NCBI GenBank assembly: GCA_018376535.1
Contig: JAHABC010000021.1
Coordinates: 1-25,040 of the forward strand
Origin: Ruminococcus sp.
GTDB taxonomy: Bacteria; Bacillota; Clostridia; Oscillospirales; Ruminococcaceae
DNA length: 25,040 nt
Direction: 5' to 3'
Made by a program: the position numbers and the translations under genes. This document shows positions 15,457 through 23,764 of the stretch, piece by piece. Position 1 is the first letter of the stretch, and the number at the start of each line of letters is the position of its first letter. The notes beneath the pieces were generated by a model that was given only the letters and a program-made list of their open reading frames with translations, ran no database searches and was not told where the DNA came from.

Positions 15457-16299
15457 TTATAGTTTTCCATGCTTTTTTAGATTATTTTCCTTTAAAACTC
15501 TGCCATCATGTAGAAGATTTTTCATCATTTCGGGATTATTTTCTTCTAAAGCCACCTTATACTCTTGTAGATTTTTTAGTAATATATCTACTTCATTAAG
15601 AAGGCACTCACGATTAGAAAAGAATAGGTCTGTCCACATCTCTTCATTTACGGTAGCTACTCTGGTCATATCTTGAAAACTTCCACCACTAAAACCGAAC
15701 TCTATATCCATAGTTGGACTTTTTACATAAGCATTAGATACTATATGTGCTAATTGTGAAGTATATGCTATAACCTTATCATGATTAAATGGTGTAGCAT
15801 GAATTACTCTACCAAAGCCTATATCTTGAGCAAGTTTAACTATAGTATTCAAAGAATTTTCGTCAGTATCATCTACTGGAGTTACTATAAAGTTAGCTTT
15901 TAAGAATAAATCTGCCGTAGAGTTATCAAAGCCATAGCGTTCTTTACCAGCCATTGGGTGAGTGCCTACAAAGTTCACACCACAAGATTTCAAAATTCTG
16001 CTAGTATCCACAACGTATTGACCTTTTATACCGCAGACATCGGCTACTATAGAACCTTTTTTAAAGTTACAAGCGTTATCTTGCATGAACTTAAAGGCGT
16101 TGTCTGGTGGAGTACATACTATAGTGATATCAGCAATGTCCAAAGAAGCTGTAATAGAGTCTATAGCATTGCAATCAAGAGCCTTTTGCAAAGTGACTTT
16201 ATTTCTACCATATCCCAAAACTTCATGCGATGTGTACTTCTTTATGGCTTTACATATAGAACCACCTATTAAACCTAAACCTATTACTGTAATTTTCAT
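15457..16299 (-). CDS. tyrA: prephenate dehydrogenase
   Basis: 280 residues from the ATG at 16299, which has GGAGG upstream; the earlier in-frame ATG at 16356 would place 19 extra residues across the RBS. It oxidatively decarboxylates prephenate to 4-hydroxyphenylpyruvate with NAD(P)+ in tyrosine synthesis. Visible are the Rossmann motif VIGLGLIGGS (5-14), VCTPP (61-65), DVCGIKG (87-93) and the catalytic-His motif VGTHPMAGKE (H114). The second domain is helical. The protein ends without an ACT domain, unlike the longer Bacillus TyrA, so direct tyrosine feedback through such a domain is not expected. Arogenate specificity cannot be excluded. It is a single gene; no other aromatic pathway genes are in the window. 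Confidence 0.92.
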   Translation of the reverse strand: MKITVIGLGLIGGSICKAIKKYTSHEVLGYGRNKVTLQKALDCNAIDSITASLDIADITIVCTPPDNAFKFMQDNACNFKKGSIVADVCGIKGQYVVDTSRILKSCGVNFVGTHPMAGKERYGFDNSTADLFLKANFIVTPVDDTDENSLNTIVKLAQDIGFGRVIHATPFNHDKVIAYTSQLAHIVSNAYVKSPTMDIEFGFSGGSFQDMTRVATVNEEMWTDLFFSNRECLLNEVDILLKNLQEYKVALEENNPEMMKNLLHDGRVLKENNLKKHGKL

Positions 16300-16346
16300 A
16301 TTAAAAACAACCTCCAAATATCTTTGCAAAATTAGATTATATTGTA

Positions 16347-16375
16347 ATTGTACCACAATTGAATTTTAATTTCAA
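16347..16375 (-). promoter_or_regulatory. promoter of tyrA
   Basis: Minus strand: TTGAAA (16375-16370), 17-bp spacer, TACAAT (16352-16347) with TGG before the -10. Confidence 0.65.
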
Positions 16376-16459
16376 CATACAAGTTAATATTACTGAAAAA
16401 ATGTATTTCATAACTTTGTGAACCATATAATCACATTTTAATATAATTGATAAAAAATC

Positions 16460-16488
16460 TTGAACTATTGCTTGATATGTGCTATAAT
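16460..16488 (+). promoter_or_regulatory. promoter of the ruvCAB cluster
   Basis: TTGAAC (16460-16465), 17-bp spacer, TATAAT (16483-16488) with TGC before the -10. It lies 38 bp before the TTG start of ruvC. No LexA-type (GAAC-N4-GTTC-like) box was found near it. Confidence 0.75.
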
Positions 16489-16525
16489 ATTATAATTGAT
16501 ATTATCATAGAGGGGTAATGGTCTT

Positions 16526-17002
16526 TTGAGAATATTAGGTATAGACCCTGGTTACGCAATAGTGGGCTACGGTGTTGTCGATTATGATGGTTATAATTTT
16601 AAACCTATTGGATATGGTGCTATTACTACATCTGCTGATATGTCTTTTCATAATAGACTATCTACTATATATAATGACATGATTTCTATTATTGATATGT
16701 ATAATCCTAATTGTGTTGGGATTGAAAAGCTATTCTTTAATAGCAATCATAAGACGGCAATAGATGTCGCTCAAGCTAGAGGTGTTATAATACTTGCACT
16801 ATCTCAAGAGAACGTTCCTATATATGAGTATACTCCTTTACAGATTAAACAGGCTATCACGGGATACGGTCAAGCTGAAAAAAAACAGGTCATGGAAATG
16901 ACTAGAAACTTTCTAAAGTTAAAGTCTGTTCCTAAACCTGATGATACAGCAGATGCTCTAGCAGTAGCAATATGTCATGGACATTTTTCAAAGATGTTTT
17001 AA
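16526..17002 (+). CDS. ruvC: Holliday junction resolvase RuvC
   Basis: 158 residues. This is a dimeric, Mg-dependent endonuclease that cuts four-way junctions on RuvAB complexes. The acidic catalytic residues are in place: D7 in MRILGIDPG, E67 in VGIEKLFF, D140 and D143 in PDDTADALAVAICH. The start is TTG: the family begins MRILGIDPG exactly there, GAGGGG (16510-16515) is 10 nt upstream, and the nearby ATG at 16518 hits a stop after three codons. It is first of a ruvC-ruvA-ruvB cluster, with a 35-bp gap to ruvA. Confidence 0.96.
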   Translation: MRILGIDPGYAIVGYGVVDYDGYNFKPIGYGAITTSADMSFHNRLSTIYNDMISIIDMYNPNCVGIEKLFFNSNHKTAIDVAQARGVIILALSQENVPIYEYTPLQIKQAITGYGQAEKKQVMEMTRNFLKLKSVPKPDDTADALAVAICHGHFSKMF

Positions 17003-17037
17003 TCTGGTAAAAAAATTATCAATTGGAGTGATTTTAT

Positions 17038-17634
17038 ATGATATACTCTTTAAGAGGTACTTTAATATATAAAGAACAATCTATGGCAGTAATTGAGTGT
17101 GCTGGTGTAGGTTATTCTTGCAAGATTACTTTTGAAACTTTTTCTAAGTTGGTAGATATCAATAAAGAACAGTTTTTGTATACGTTCTTGAGCGTTAGAG
17201 AAGATAATGTTGAACTATTCGGCTTTGCAACTATGGAAGAATTAACTTGTTTTAAACTTTTAATATCTGTTAATAGTGTGGGTGCTAAGGCTGGAATATC
17301 TATACTATCGGTATTAACTCCTGAAAAGTTTGCGTTAGCCGTATCTAGTGGCGATAGTAAAGCTATATCTAAAGCTAAAGGAGTAGGTTCTAAGACTGCT
17401 GAAAGAATAGTCTTGGAACTTAAAGATAAGATATCTAAAGAGAATATTAGTATCACTGGTGAGGCTTTTGCATCTAATGATGTTCCAATTAGTGCGTCTA
17501 ACTTTGATGAGGCTCTACAAGGCTTGATGGCTCTTGGATATTCTCAATCGGAAGTGCTACCTTATATGAAAAAGTTAAACGGTGACTTATCTACTTCCGA
17601 TATTATTAGAGAAGTTCTTAAACGTATGATGTGA
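17038..17634 (+). CDS. ruvA: Holliday junction DNA helicase subunit RuvA
   Basis: 198 residues. A tetramer of RuvA holds the four-way junction and loads RuvB. The N-terminal OB fold starts MIYSLRGTLI. Two helix-hairpin-helix motifs follow, LISVNSVGAKAGISIL (about 75-90) and AKGVGSKTAERIVLELKDK (about 113-131). A flexible linker leads to the small C-terminal domain III (about 150-198, ALQGLMALGYSQSEV) that contacts RuvB. The ATG at 17038 has TTGGAG upstream. Confidence 0.97.
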   Translation: MIYSLRGTLIYKEQSMAVIECAGVGYSCKITFETFSKLVDINKEQFLYTFLSVREDNVELFGFATMEELTCFKLLISVNSVGAKAGISILSVLTPEKFALAVSSGDSKAISKAKGVGSKTAERIVLELKDKISKENISITGEAFASNDVPISASNFDEALQGLMALGYSQSEVLPYMKKLNGDLSTSDIIREVLKRMM

Positions 17635-17702
17635 TTAATAATTAATAAATAATAAATAATAGTTTGTAATCAATGGATAATAATTAAAAAAGGTGTGATA
17701 TC

Positions 17703-18761
17703 TTGATAGAAAAATCTGATATGGAGTTAAATTCTTATGATAATAGAGAAATATCTCCACAATATAATGAAAATAGTGACGCAGATACAGAGTTTTCTTT
17801 AAGACCTAAAACTCTAAATGAGTATATCGGTCAAGATAAAGTTAAAGAAAACTTATCAATATATATAGAGGCATCTAAGCGTAGGGGCGAACCCTTAGAC
17901 CATGTACTATTGTATGGTCCTCCAGGTTTGGGAAAGACTACTCTAGCAGGGATAATCGCTCATGAAATGGGTGTAAATTTAAGAGTAACTTCTGGACCAG
18001 CTATAGAAAAAACTGGAGATTTAGCATCTTTATTGACTAATCTAAATGATAATGACGTTCTTTTTATAGATGAAATTCATAGACTATCAAGGGTAGTTGA
18101 AGAAATTCTATATCCTGCTATGGAAGATAACGTTTTAGATATAGTTATCGGAAAAGGACCATCAGCACGTTCAATTCGCATAGATTTGAAAAAGTTCACT
18201 TTGGTGGGTGCTACTACTAGAGCAGGTCAATTAACTTCGCCATTGCGTGATAGGTTCGGCGTTATTGCTCGTTTGGAACTATATAACTATGACCAATTGA
18301 CAGATATTATTCGCCGAAGTGCTGAGTTGCTTAAAATTCCTTGCGACTATGATGGTGCTTATGAAATTGCTAAACGTTCTAGAGGTACTCCTAGAATTGC
18401 TAACAGACTTCTAAAACGTGTTAGAGATTTCGCAGACGTTATAGCAGATGGTACTATTACTAAAGAAGTATCGCAGATGGCTCTTGATAGACTTGAAATA
18501 GACCATCTTGGCTTGGATAGTCTTGATAAACGTTTCTTGACTATGTTGATAAAAGGTTATAACGGTGGCCCTGCTGGTTTGGAAACTCTAGCAAGTGCAA
18601 TCGGTGAGGAGGCTATCACTCTTGAGGACGTTTGCGAACCGTATCTAATGCAGTTGGGATTTCTTTCAAGAACTCCTAGAGGTCGTTGTGCTACTAAGTT
18701 AGCGTATAAACATCTTGGATTTACTCCTAAAGATGATGATACTCAACTAACTTTGGACTAA
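17703..18761 (+). CDS. ruvB: Holliday junction branch migration ATPase RuvB
   Basis: 352 residues. This AAA+ hexameric motor drives branch migration with RuvA. Walker A is GPPGLGKTT (72-80), Walker B is FIDEIH (121-126), sensor 1 is GATTRAG (169-175), and LTSPLRDRFG (177-186) carries the arginine-finger segment. The C-terminal winged helix includes GYNGGPAGLETLA and GFLSRTPRGR. I chose the TTG at 17703 because AAAAGGTG is 7 nt upstream; the next ATG at 17721 would be too far from it. The 68-bp gap after ruvA is low-complexity A/T (AATAA-like runs). Confidence 0.97.
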   Translation: MIEKSDMELNSYDNREISPQYNENSDADTEFSLRPKTLNEYIGQDKVKENLSIYIEASKRRGEPLDHVLLYGPPGLGKTTLAGIIAHEMGVNLRVTSGPAIEKTGDLASLLTNLNDNDVLFIDEIHRLSRVVEEILYPAMEDNVLDIVIGKGPSARSIRIDLKKFTLVGATTRAGQLTSPLRDRFGVIARLELYNYDQLTDIIRRSAELLKIPCDYDGAYEIAKRSRGTPRIANRLLKRVRDFADVIADGTITKEVSQMALDRLEIDHLGLDSLDKRFLTMLIKGYNGGPAGLETLASAIGEEAITLEDVCEPYLMQLGFLSRTPRGRCATKLAYKHLGFTPKDDDTQLTLD

Positions 18762-18822
18762 AAGTTTATTATTTACACTTATAGTATAAAAAGCAATATT
18801 CTATTTTAAGGAGTTTATTATT

Positions 18823-19383
18823 ATGAAAAAAAGTTTATTAGGTACATTTATAGTATTGTCTATTATGTGTACATCTTGTTATAAGACAGATGTTATTAGT
18901 GAACCTATGTTAGTTGCAACTCAAACAGAATATTCCTCTGTTGAAGATACTACACTAGATATTGGAACATCAATTGAAAATCCAAAGTTATATCCCAGTC
19001 AAATGTTTAAACAGATGATAAAAAATATCGATAGTGTGAATATTACTATCAATGATGCCGATAAGCTATATAGTAAAGGAAATTTTCAAGTTGATGATAT
19101 TGAAAAGCTATCGACATACTTTAAAGATTGTACTTATACAGAATATCCATCACAAGATATTAATTACTCAGGCTTACATATGCTTATTACTTTCTTTGCT
19201 ATTGATGAGTATGACAATATATATGATAGCTATTCTATAAACATCTATGATGTATCTAATGTTGAAACTTCTGGGAACTGTATAGTATCGATAAAATCTT
19301 CAAACTATAATGAAATCAATAACTATATCACAAATATTGATGATATTCAAGCTATGTTTGACGATTTGAAAACAGTCTTTTAG
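18823..19383 (+). CDS. putative lipoprotein of unknown function
   Basis: 186 residues. An N-terminal signal (MKKSLLGTFIVLSIM) is followed by MCTSC, where Cys20 could be the lipidated residue. The -3 position is Cys rather than Leu, so the lipobox is weak. The mature part is hydrophilic, acidic and Tyr/Asn/Asp-rich with no domain I recognise. Residues about 55-110 (VNITINDADKLYSKGNFQVD and what follows) look like a mixed alpha/beta fold. AAGGAG lies upstream of the ATG at 18823. It is inserted between ruvB and glmM in the same direction. Nothing links it functionally to either neighbour. Confidence 0.65.
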   Translation: MKKSLLGTFIVLSIMCTSCYKTDVISEPMLVATQTEYSSVEDTTLDIGTSIENPKLYPSQMFKQMIKNIDSVNITINDADKLYSKGNFQVDDIEKLSTYFKDCTYTEYPSQDINYSGLHMLITFFAIDEYDNIYDSYSINIYDVSNVETSGNCIVSIKSSNYNEINNYITNIDDIQAMFDDLKTVF

Positions 19384-19401
19384 AATGATACAATATCATT
19401 C
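19383..19401 (+). terminator. short hairpin after the lipoprotein gene
   Basis: GAATGATA-CAA-TATCATTC: 8-bp stem and 3-nt loop beginning at the last base of the stop codon. It is followed by AT-rich sequence, not a clean T run, so it is a weak terminator or processing site before glmM. Confidence 0.4.
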
Positions 19402-19443
19402 ATAATATATATTTAATATTTTATTTTAAGGAGATTTTTTATA

Positions 19444-20790
19444 ATGGGCAGACTTTTTGGTACAGATGGTGCAAGAGGTATTGCAATCACTGAATTAACT
19501 TGCGAATTGGCAATGCAAATAGGCAGAGCATCAGCTTTAGAATTAACTAAGACTACAAATCATAAACCTACAATATATATAGGTAAAGATACTAGAATAT
19601 CTTCCGATATTTTAGAAAATGCTTTGATTTCTGGAATATGTTCAGTAGGTGCTAATGCTGTTCGTTTAGGAGTAGTTCCAACTCCTGCCGTGGCTTATTT
19701 GATTAAAAAAAATAATGCCGATGCTGGTGTTATGATATCTGCATCACATAACAGTGTGGAATATAATGGCATAAAGCTATTTGCTAGTACTGGTTACAAA
19801 CTCCCAGATGATGTTGAAAATGAAATAGAAAGACTTATCTTAGATAATCCAGAAGAGATTAAGTTAGTATCTCATACAAATGTTGGTAGAGTTTTAGACT
19901 ATCCAACTGCTAAAGATGATTACATAGATTATGTATGTTCTACTATTAAAGAAGATTTATCTGGTATAAACGTCGCTTTGGATTGTGCAAATGGTTCTAG
20001 TTCGGTTACTGCTGAAAAACTTTTCACTAAGTTAGGTGCAAACGTTCATGTTATTAATGATAAGTTCGATGGTACTAACATAAACTATAATTGTGGTTCT
20101 ACTCACATGGAAAATCTAATTGAATACGTTAAGTCTAATAAGTGCGATATCGGTCTTGCTTTCGATGGCGATGCCGATAGATGTCTTGCAGTGGACGAAA
20201 ATGGAAATCTAATAGATGGCGATAAGATTATCGCTATATGTGCAAAATCCTATAAGGATAGAGGTCTTTTAAAAGGCAATACTGCCGTAGTTACCGTAAT
20301 GACTAACATTGGATTTTCCATATTTGCAAAAGAAAATAGCATAAACTTTGAAACTACTAAAGTCGGCGATAGATACGTTCTTGAAAATATGCGTGAACAT
20401 GGCTATAGTATTGGTGGTGAACAGAGTGGTCACATTATCTTCCTTGATGACGCTACTACTGGTGATGGTGAACTATCGGGAGCTAAATTGCTTGAAATAT
20501 TAAAGTTGAGTGGTAAAAAAGCATCTGAATTGGCTAGTTGTATGGAAAGTTATCCACAAGTGCTAGTGAACGTTAAGATTACTTTGGATAAAAAAGGTCT
20601 TTGGAATAAAAATTCCACTATTATGGATTGCATTAACAAGCATGAAACCACTCTTGGCGATACTGGTAGAGTTCTAGTGCGTGAAAGTGGTACAGAACCT
20701 TTAATTCGTGTAATGCTAGAAGGTAAAAATCAAGAACAGATTACTCAAATGGCTAACGATATCGCTGAAACTATAAAAGTTAATCTATAA
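19444..20790 (+). CDS. glmM: phosphoglucosamine mutase
   Basis: 448 residues, the standard length. It interconverts glucosamine-6-phosphate and glucosamine-1-phosphate for UDP-GlcNAc and peptidoglycan synthesis. The start FGTDGARG is typical. The phosphoserine is S101 in MISASHNS; most family members have SASHNP, so Pro is replaced by Ser here. The Mg loop is AFDGDADR. The C-terminal phosphate-binding loop is RESGTEPLIRVM. AAGGAGA precedes the ATG at 19444. Confidence 0.97.
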   Translation: MGRLFGTDGARGIAITELTCELAMQIGRASALELTKTTNHKPTIYIGKDTRISSDILENALISGICSVGANAVRLGVVPTPAVAYLIKKNNADAGVMISASHNSVEYNGIKLFASTGYKLPDDVENEIERLILDNPEEIKLVSHTNVGRVLDYPTAKDDYIDYVCSTIKEDLSGINVALDCANGSSSVTAEKLFTKLGANVHVINDKFDGTNINYNCGSTHMENLIEYVKSNKCDIGLAFDGDADRCLAVDENGNLIDGDKIIAICAKSYKDRGLLKGNTAVVTVMTNIGFSIFAKENSINFETTKVGDRYVLENMREHGYSIGGEQSGHIIFLDDATTGDGELSGAKLLEILKLSGKKASELASCMESYPQVLVNVKITLDKKGLWNKNSTIMDCINKHETTLGDTGRVLVRESGTEPLIRVMLEGKNQEQITQMANDIAETIKVNL

Positions 20791-20816
20791 TAGGTAGATG
20801 TTATTTAAAAAATCTA

Positions 20817-20867
20817 GGTTATAAATATAACCGTTACATCGGAACGCCGAATAAACGGTGTTCCGAT
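20817..20867 (+). terminator. overlapping hairpins between glmM and the methyltransferase gene
   Basis: A small hairpin (20817-20822 with 20827-20832) precedes a strong 12-bp stem with one G-U pair (20838-20849 with 20856-20867, loop AATAAA). A third pairing (20830-20835 with 20854-20859) would exclude both. The strong stem is a plausible glmM terminator, though the T tail is poor (ATCTTAATATATT). The exclusive pairings could also form an attenuator in the leader of the next gene. Confidence 0.5.
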
Positions 20868-20896
20868 ATCTTAATATATTAAGGAGTTATTTATAT

Positions 20897-21760
20897 ATGC
20901 GAATTGCAAAAAATTGGACAGAATACATACTTTTAGATACTTCTAATGGGGATAAGTTCGAAGATTGGAACGGTCATACTTTAGTACGTCCAGACCCTCA
21001 AGTAGTTTGGAAAACACCTCATAAAGTGGATTGGAATAAGGCAGATGCTATATATCATAGGTCTAGTGAGGGTGGTGGCTCTTGGAACTATAACAATCAA
21101 CTTCCTGAAAGTTGGCACATGAACTATAGAAACCTAACCTTTAAGATTAAACCTACTGGCTTTAAACATACTGGATTGTTCCCAGAACAAGCAGTAAACT
21201 GGGATTTCATGGCTAATAAAATTAGAAATGCTAATAGACAAGTTAGTGTATTGAATATGTTCGCTTATACTGGTGGAGCAACGCTATCGTGTGCTGAGGC
21301 TGGTGCTAGTGTCTGCCATGTAGATGCCTCTAAGGGTATGGTCAATTGGGCTAGAGAAAACGCTCAGCTTTCGCACCTAGAGGACAAGCCTATACGTTGG
21401 ATTGTTGACGATTGTGAAAAGTTTGTATCTAGGGAAATTAGACGTGATAGAAAGTATGATGCTATCGTTATGGACCCACCATCTTATGGACGTGGTAAAA
21501 ATGGAGAAGTTTGGAAACTTGAAGATGGTATCTATGATTTAATAAATCTATGCACTAACGTTTTAAGCGATAATCCACTATTTTTTATAGTAAATAGTTA
21601 TACTACTGGTTTATCTCCATCGGTTATAGCTTACATTATGGAAGAAGTAATAGTATCTAAGTTTGGTGGCAGAGTATCTTATGATGAGATTGGCTTACCT
21701 GTAAATAATACCAACTTAGTATTACCATGTGGTTCTACAGCCATCTGGGAAAAGGATTAG
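20897..21760 (+). CDS. class I SAM-dependent methyltransferase (RlmI/RlmK-like fold)
   Basis: 287 residues from the ATG at 20897, directly after AAGGAG (20881-20886); an earlier in-frame ATG at 20858 lies inside the hairpin and lacks an RBS. The SAM-binding motif I is LNMFAYTGGATLSCAEAGA (119-137), with acidic D143 after strand 2. Motif IV is MDPPSYGRGKNG (192-203), as in the 23S rRNA methyltransferase group (COG1092/PF10672). The N-terminal 100 residues are a beta-rich region with many Trp; there is no PUA domain as in RlmI. Substrate is therefore probably rRNA, but not certain. Its last codons contain the AAAGGA site for ecfA1, which starts 6 bp later, so the two are likely translationally coupled. 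Confidence 0.85.
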   Translation: MRIAKNWTEYILLDTSNGDKFEDWNGHTLVRPDPQVVWKTPHKVDWNKADAIYHRSSEGGGSWNYNNQLPESWHMNYRNLTFKIKPTGFKHTGLFPEQAVNWDFMANKIRNANRQVSVLNMFAYTGGATLSCAEAGASVCHVDASKGMVNWARENAQLSHLEDKPIRWIVDDCEKFVSREIRRDRKYDAIVMDPPSYGRGKNGEVWKLEDGIYDLINLCTNVLSDNPLFFIVNSYTTGLSPSVIAYIMEEVIVSKFGGRVSYDEIGLPVNNTNLVLPCGSTAIWEKD

Positions 21761-21766
21761 TGCTAT

Positions 21767-22582
21767 ATGATTAAAGCTGAAAACGTTCATTTTTCTTACG
21801 GTGATAAGGAAATATTAAAAGGTGTTAGCTTAGATATCAAAGAGGGCGAATTTATATCCATATTGGGACATAACGGAAGTGGAAAATCCACTTTTGCGAA
21901 GCTGATTAATGGCATATTGACTACTGAAGTCGGAAAGATTACTGTTGATGGTTTAGACGTATCTAATGAAGATAATCTATTTGACGTTAGAAAACTTGTA
22001 GGAATGGTATTTCAAAATCCCGATAACCAAATAGTATCCGCTATAGTCGAGGAAGATGTCGCATTTGCTCCCGAAAATTTGGGCGTAGAACCTACAGAAA
22101 TTCGTAAACGTGTTGATGAAAGTCTAAAAGCCGTAAATATGTACGACTATAGACTTCATGCACCTAGTCAATTATCGGGAGGACAAAAGCAAAGGGTCGC
22201 TATTGCTGGAATTATTGCAATGCGTCCTAAGTACATAGTCCTAGATGAACCTACAGCTATGCTTGACCCTAGTGGTCGTGCTGAAGTGTTACAAACCATC
22301 AAAAAACTAAAAGAGGATTTTGGTATTACTATAATCTTGATTACTCACTATATGGAAGAAGCTGTGCAATCCGATAGAGTTGTGGTTATAGATGATGGAA
22401 AAATTCTTTTAGATGGCACTCCTAAAGATGTTTTTTCTTATTATGATATCTTAAAAAAGGTCGGTTTAGATGTCCCTCAAGTTACAGAGGTAGCATATCA
22501 ACTAAATAGTTTAGGTATAGATATTAAATCTAACGTTTTAACTGAAGATGAGCTAGTTAACGAATTGGTTAAACTCTTATAG
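21767..22582 (+). CDS. ecfA1: energy-coupling factor transporter ATP-binding protein EcfA1
   Basis: 271 residues. ABC ATPase of the ECF module that powers vitamin or metal uptake with EcfT and a substrate-specific S component. Walker A GHNGSGKS (34-41), Q-loop FQNPDNQ (82-88), signature LSGGQ (136-140), Walker B IVLDEP (157-162), H-loop H194. The FQNPDNQIV form of the Q-loop and the C-terminal extension typical of EcfA proteins (GLDVPQVTEVAYQLNSLG) set it apart from other ABC ATPases. The gene starts 6 bp after the methyltransferase stop with AAAGGA at 21751-21756. Substrate cannot be inferred, as no S component is in the window. Confidence 0.94.
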   Translation: MIKAENVHFSYGDKEILKGVSLDIKEGEFISILGHNGSGKSTFAKLINGILTTEVGKITVDGLDVSNEDNLFDVRKLVGMVFQNPDNQIVSAIVEEDVAFAPENLGVEPTEIRKRVDESLKAVNMYDYRLHAPSQLSGGQKQRVAIAGIIAMRPKYIVLDEPTAMLDPSGRAEVLQTIKKLKEDFGITIILITHYMEEAVQSDRVVVIDDGKILLDGTPKDVFSYYDILKKVGLDVPQVTEVAYQLNSLGIDIKSNVLTEDELVNELVKLL

Positions 22583-22592
22583 GAGGTTTTTT

Positions 22593-22886
22593 ATGAAAAA
22601 AGAGTTCATTATTAATAGTCTTATTTTGAATTTTATACTATTTGTAATAAATTCTGGTTTGCTATGGAGTGGCATAGCTATCACGCAAAGAACCAACTTC
22701 AAGTTGGCTACTTACGGATATACCTTGATAATATTACCCTTCGTTATGAATTTTTTTCTTAACTATGCACTATATAAAGAACAACCTAATAAGTCTGATT
22801 TAAAATCTTCTAGTTTTGTTATTCCTATGATTATCTTAGATATCTTAGCATTAGTGCAGTACTTCTTTTTAAGAGGTTTGTTCTAA
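22593..22886 (+). CDS. small three-helix membrane protein of unknown function
   Basis: 97 residues with three predicted membrane helices (about 8-30, 40-60, 73-95). Short loops carry Arg and Lys. No domain recognised. It is too short and different for EcfT (about 260 residues) and lacks S-component features I know. AGGAGG is formed right at the ecfA1 stop (TATAGGAGG), 7-8 nt before the ATG, so the gene is coupled to ecfA1. It sits between ecfA1 and ecfA2, where nothing normally lies. It could modulate the transporter or be an unrelated passenger. Confidence 0.75.
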   Translation: MKKEFIINSLILNFILFVINSGLLWSGIAITQRTNFKLATYGYTLIILPFVMNFFLNYALYKEQPNKSDLKSSSFVIPMIILDILALVQYFFLRGLF

Positions 22887-22911
22887 AATATTTATCAAAA
22901 AGGAGTTTTTT

Positions 22912-23760
22912 ATGTCGATAATTAAAACTGAAAATTTAACTTATACATATAGCATAGGTACTCCCTTTGAAAAAACTGCTATTGATAATGTTAATATAGA
23001 AATTAATCAAGGAGAAATTATTGGAGTTATTGGACATACTGGTTCTGGAAAATCTACCTTGATACAACACTTTAACGGACTTTTAAAACAATCTTCGGGA
23101 GATATTTTTGTAGATGGTCAAAATATTTGGCAAGATAAAAAGAATATCCGAAATGTTAGATTTAAAGTTGGTTTAGTGTTCCAATATCCCGAATATCAAA
23201 TATTTGAGGATACCGTCGCTAAAGATATAGCTTTTGGTTTAAAAAATATGGGTTTATCTAAATCCGATAGAGAAAAATCTATAGTTGAAATTGCTGATAT
23301 GTTAAAAATATCGCATTTGCTAGAAAAATCACCTTTTGATTTATCTGGTGGTCAAAAAAGACGTGTCGCCATCGCTGGTGTTATGGCTATGAAACCTAAA
23401 GTTTTAATCTTAGATGAGCCTTGTGCTAGTTTAGACCCTCTAGGTAGGACAGAAATTCTCTCCATGATTAAAGAATATCATAAAAAGACCAATGCAACTA
23501 TCTTGATAGTATCTCATAGTATGGAGGATATGGCTGAGTTTGCTGATAAAATTTTAGTCATGAACAAAGGAAAAGTTTTCTGCTTTGATGATACTGAAAA
23601 GGTATTTAATCAAGCAGATGAATTAGTCAAGATAGGTTTACAAGTTCCACAAATCTCTAGAGTTTTTATAAAGTTAAAATCTATGGGATATGATTTCCCA
23701 AACGTATATACGACAACTCAAGCAATAGATGTCTTAAAACATTCGTTAAAAAAGAGGTAG
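22912..23760 (+). CDS. ecfA2: energy-coupling factor transporter ATP-binding protein EcfA2
   Basis: 282 residues. Second ATPase of the ECF heterodimer. Walker A GHTGSGKS (41-48), the EcfA2-specific Q-loop VFQYPEYQIF, signature DLSGGQKRR, Walker B VLILDEP, and H-loop SHSMEDM. The N-terminal insert YSIGTPFEKTAID is the form usual for EcfA2. AAAAAGGAG lies upstream of the ATG at 22912. The last codons hold the GAGG site for the next gene. EcfT, which usually follows ecfA2, is not found here. Confidence 0.95.
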   Translation: MSIIKTENLTYTYSIGTPFEKTAIDNVNIEINQGEIIGVIGHTGSGKSTLIQHFNGLLKQSSGDIFVDGQNIWQDKKNIRNVRFKVGLVFQYPEYQIFEDTVAKDIAFGLKNMGLSKSDREKSIVEIADMLKISHLLEKSPFDLSGGQKRRVAIAGVMAMKPKVLILDEPCASLDPLGRTEILSMIKEYHKKTNATILIVSHSMEDMAEFADKILVMNKGKVFCFDDTEKVFNQADELVKIGLQVPQISRVFIKLKSMGYDFPNVYTTTQAIDVLKHSLKKR

Positions 23761-23764
23761 CATT

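Noticed and set aside
16376..16525. SOS (LexA) operator before ruvC
   Set aside because: I looked for a Bacillus-type GAAC-N4-GTTC box and found only a single GAAC within the -35, with no matching half.
20858..20896. Longer start for the methyltransferase
   Set aside because: That ATG-containing stretch lies within the strong hairpin and has no RBS, while AAGGAG sits directly before the ATG at 20897.
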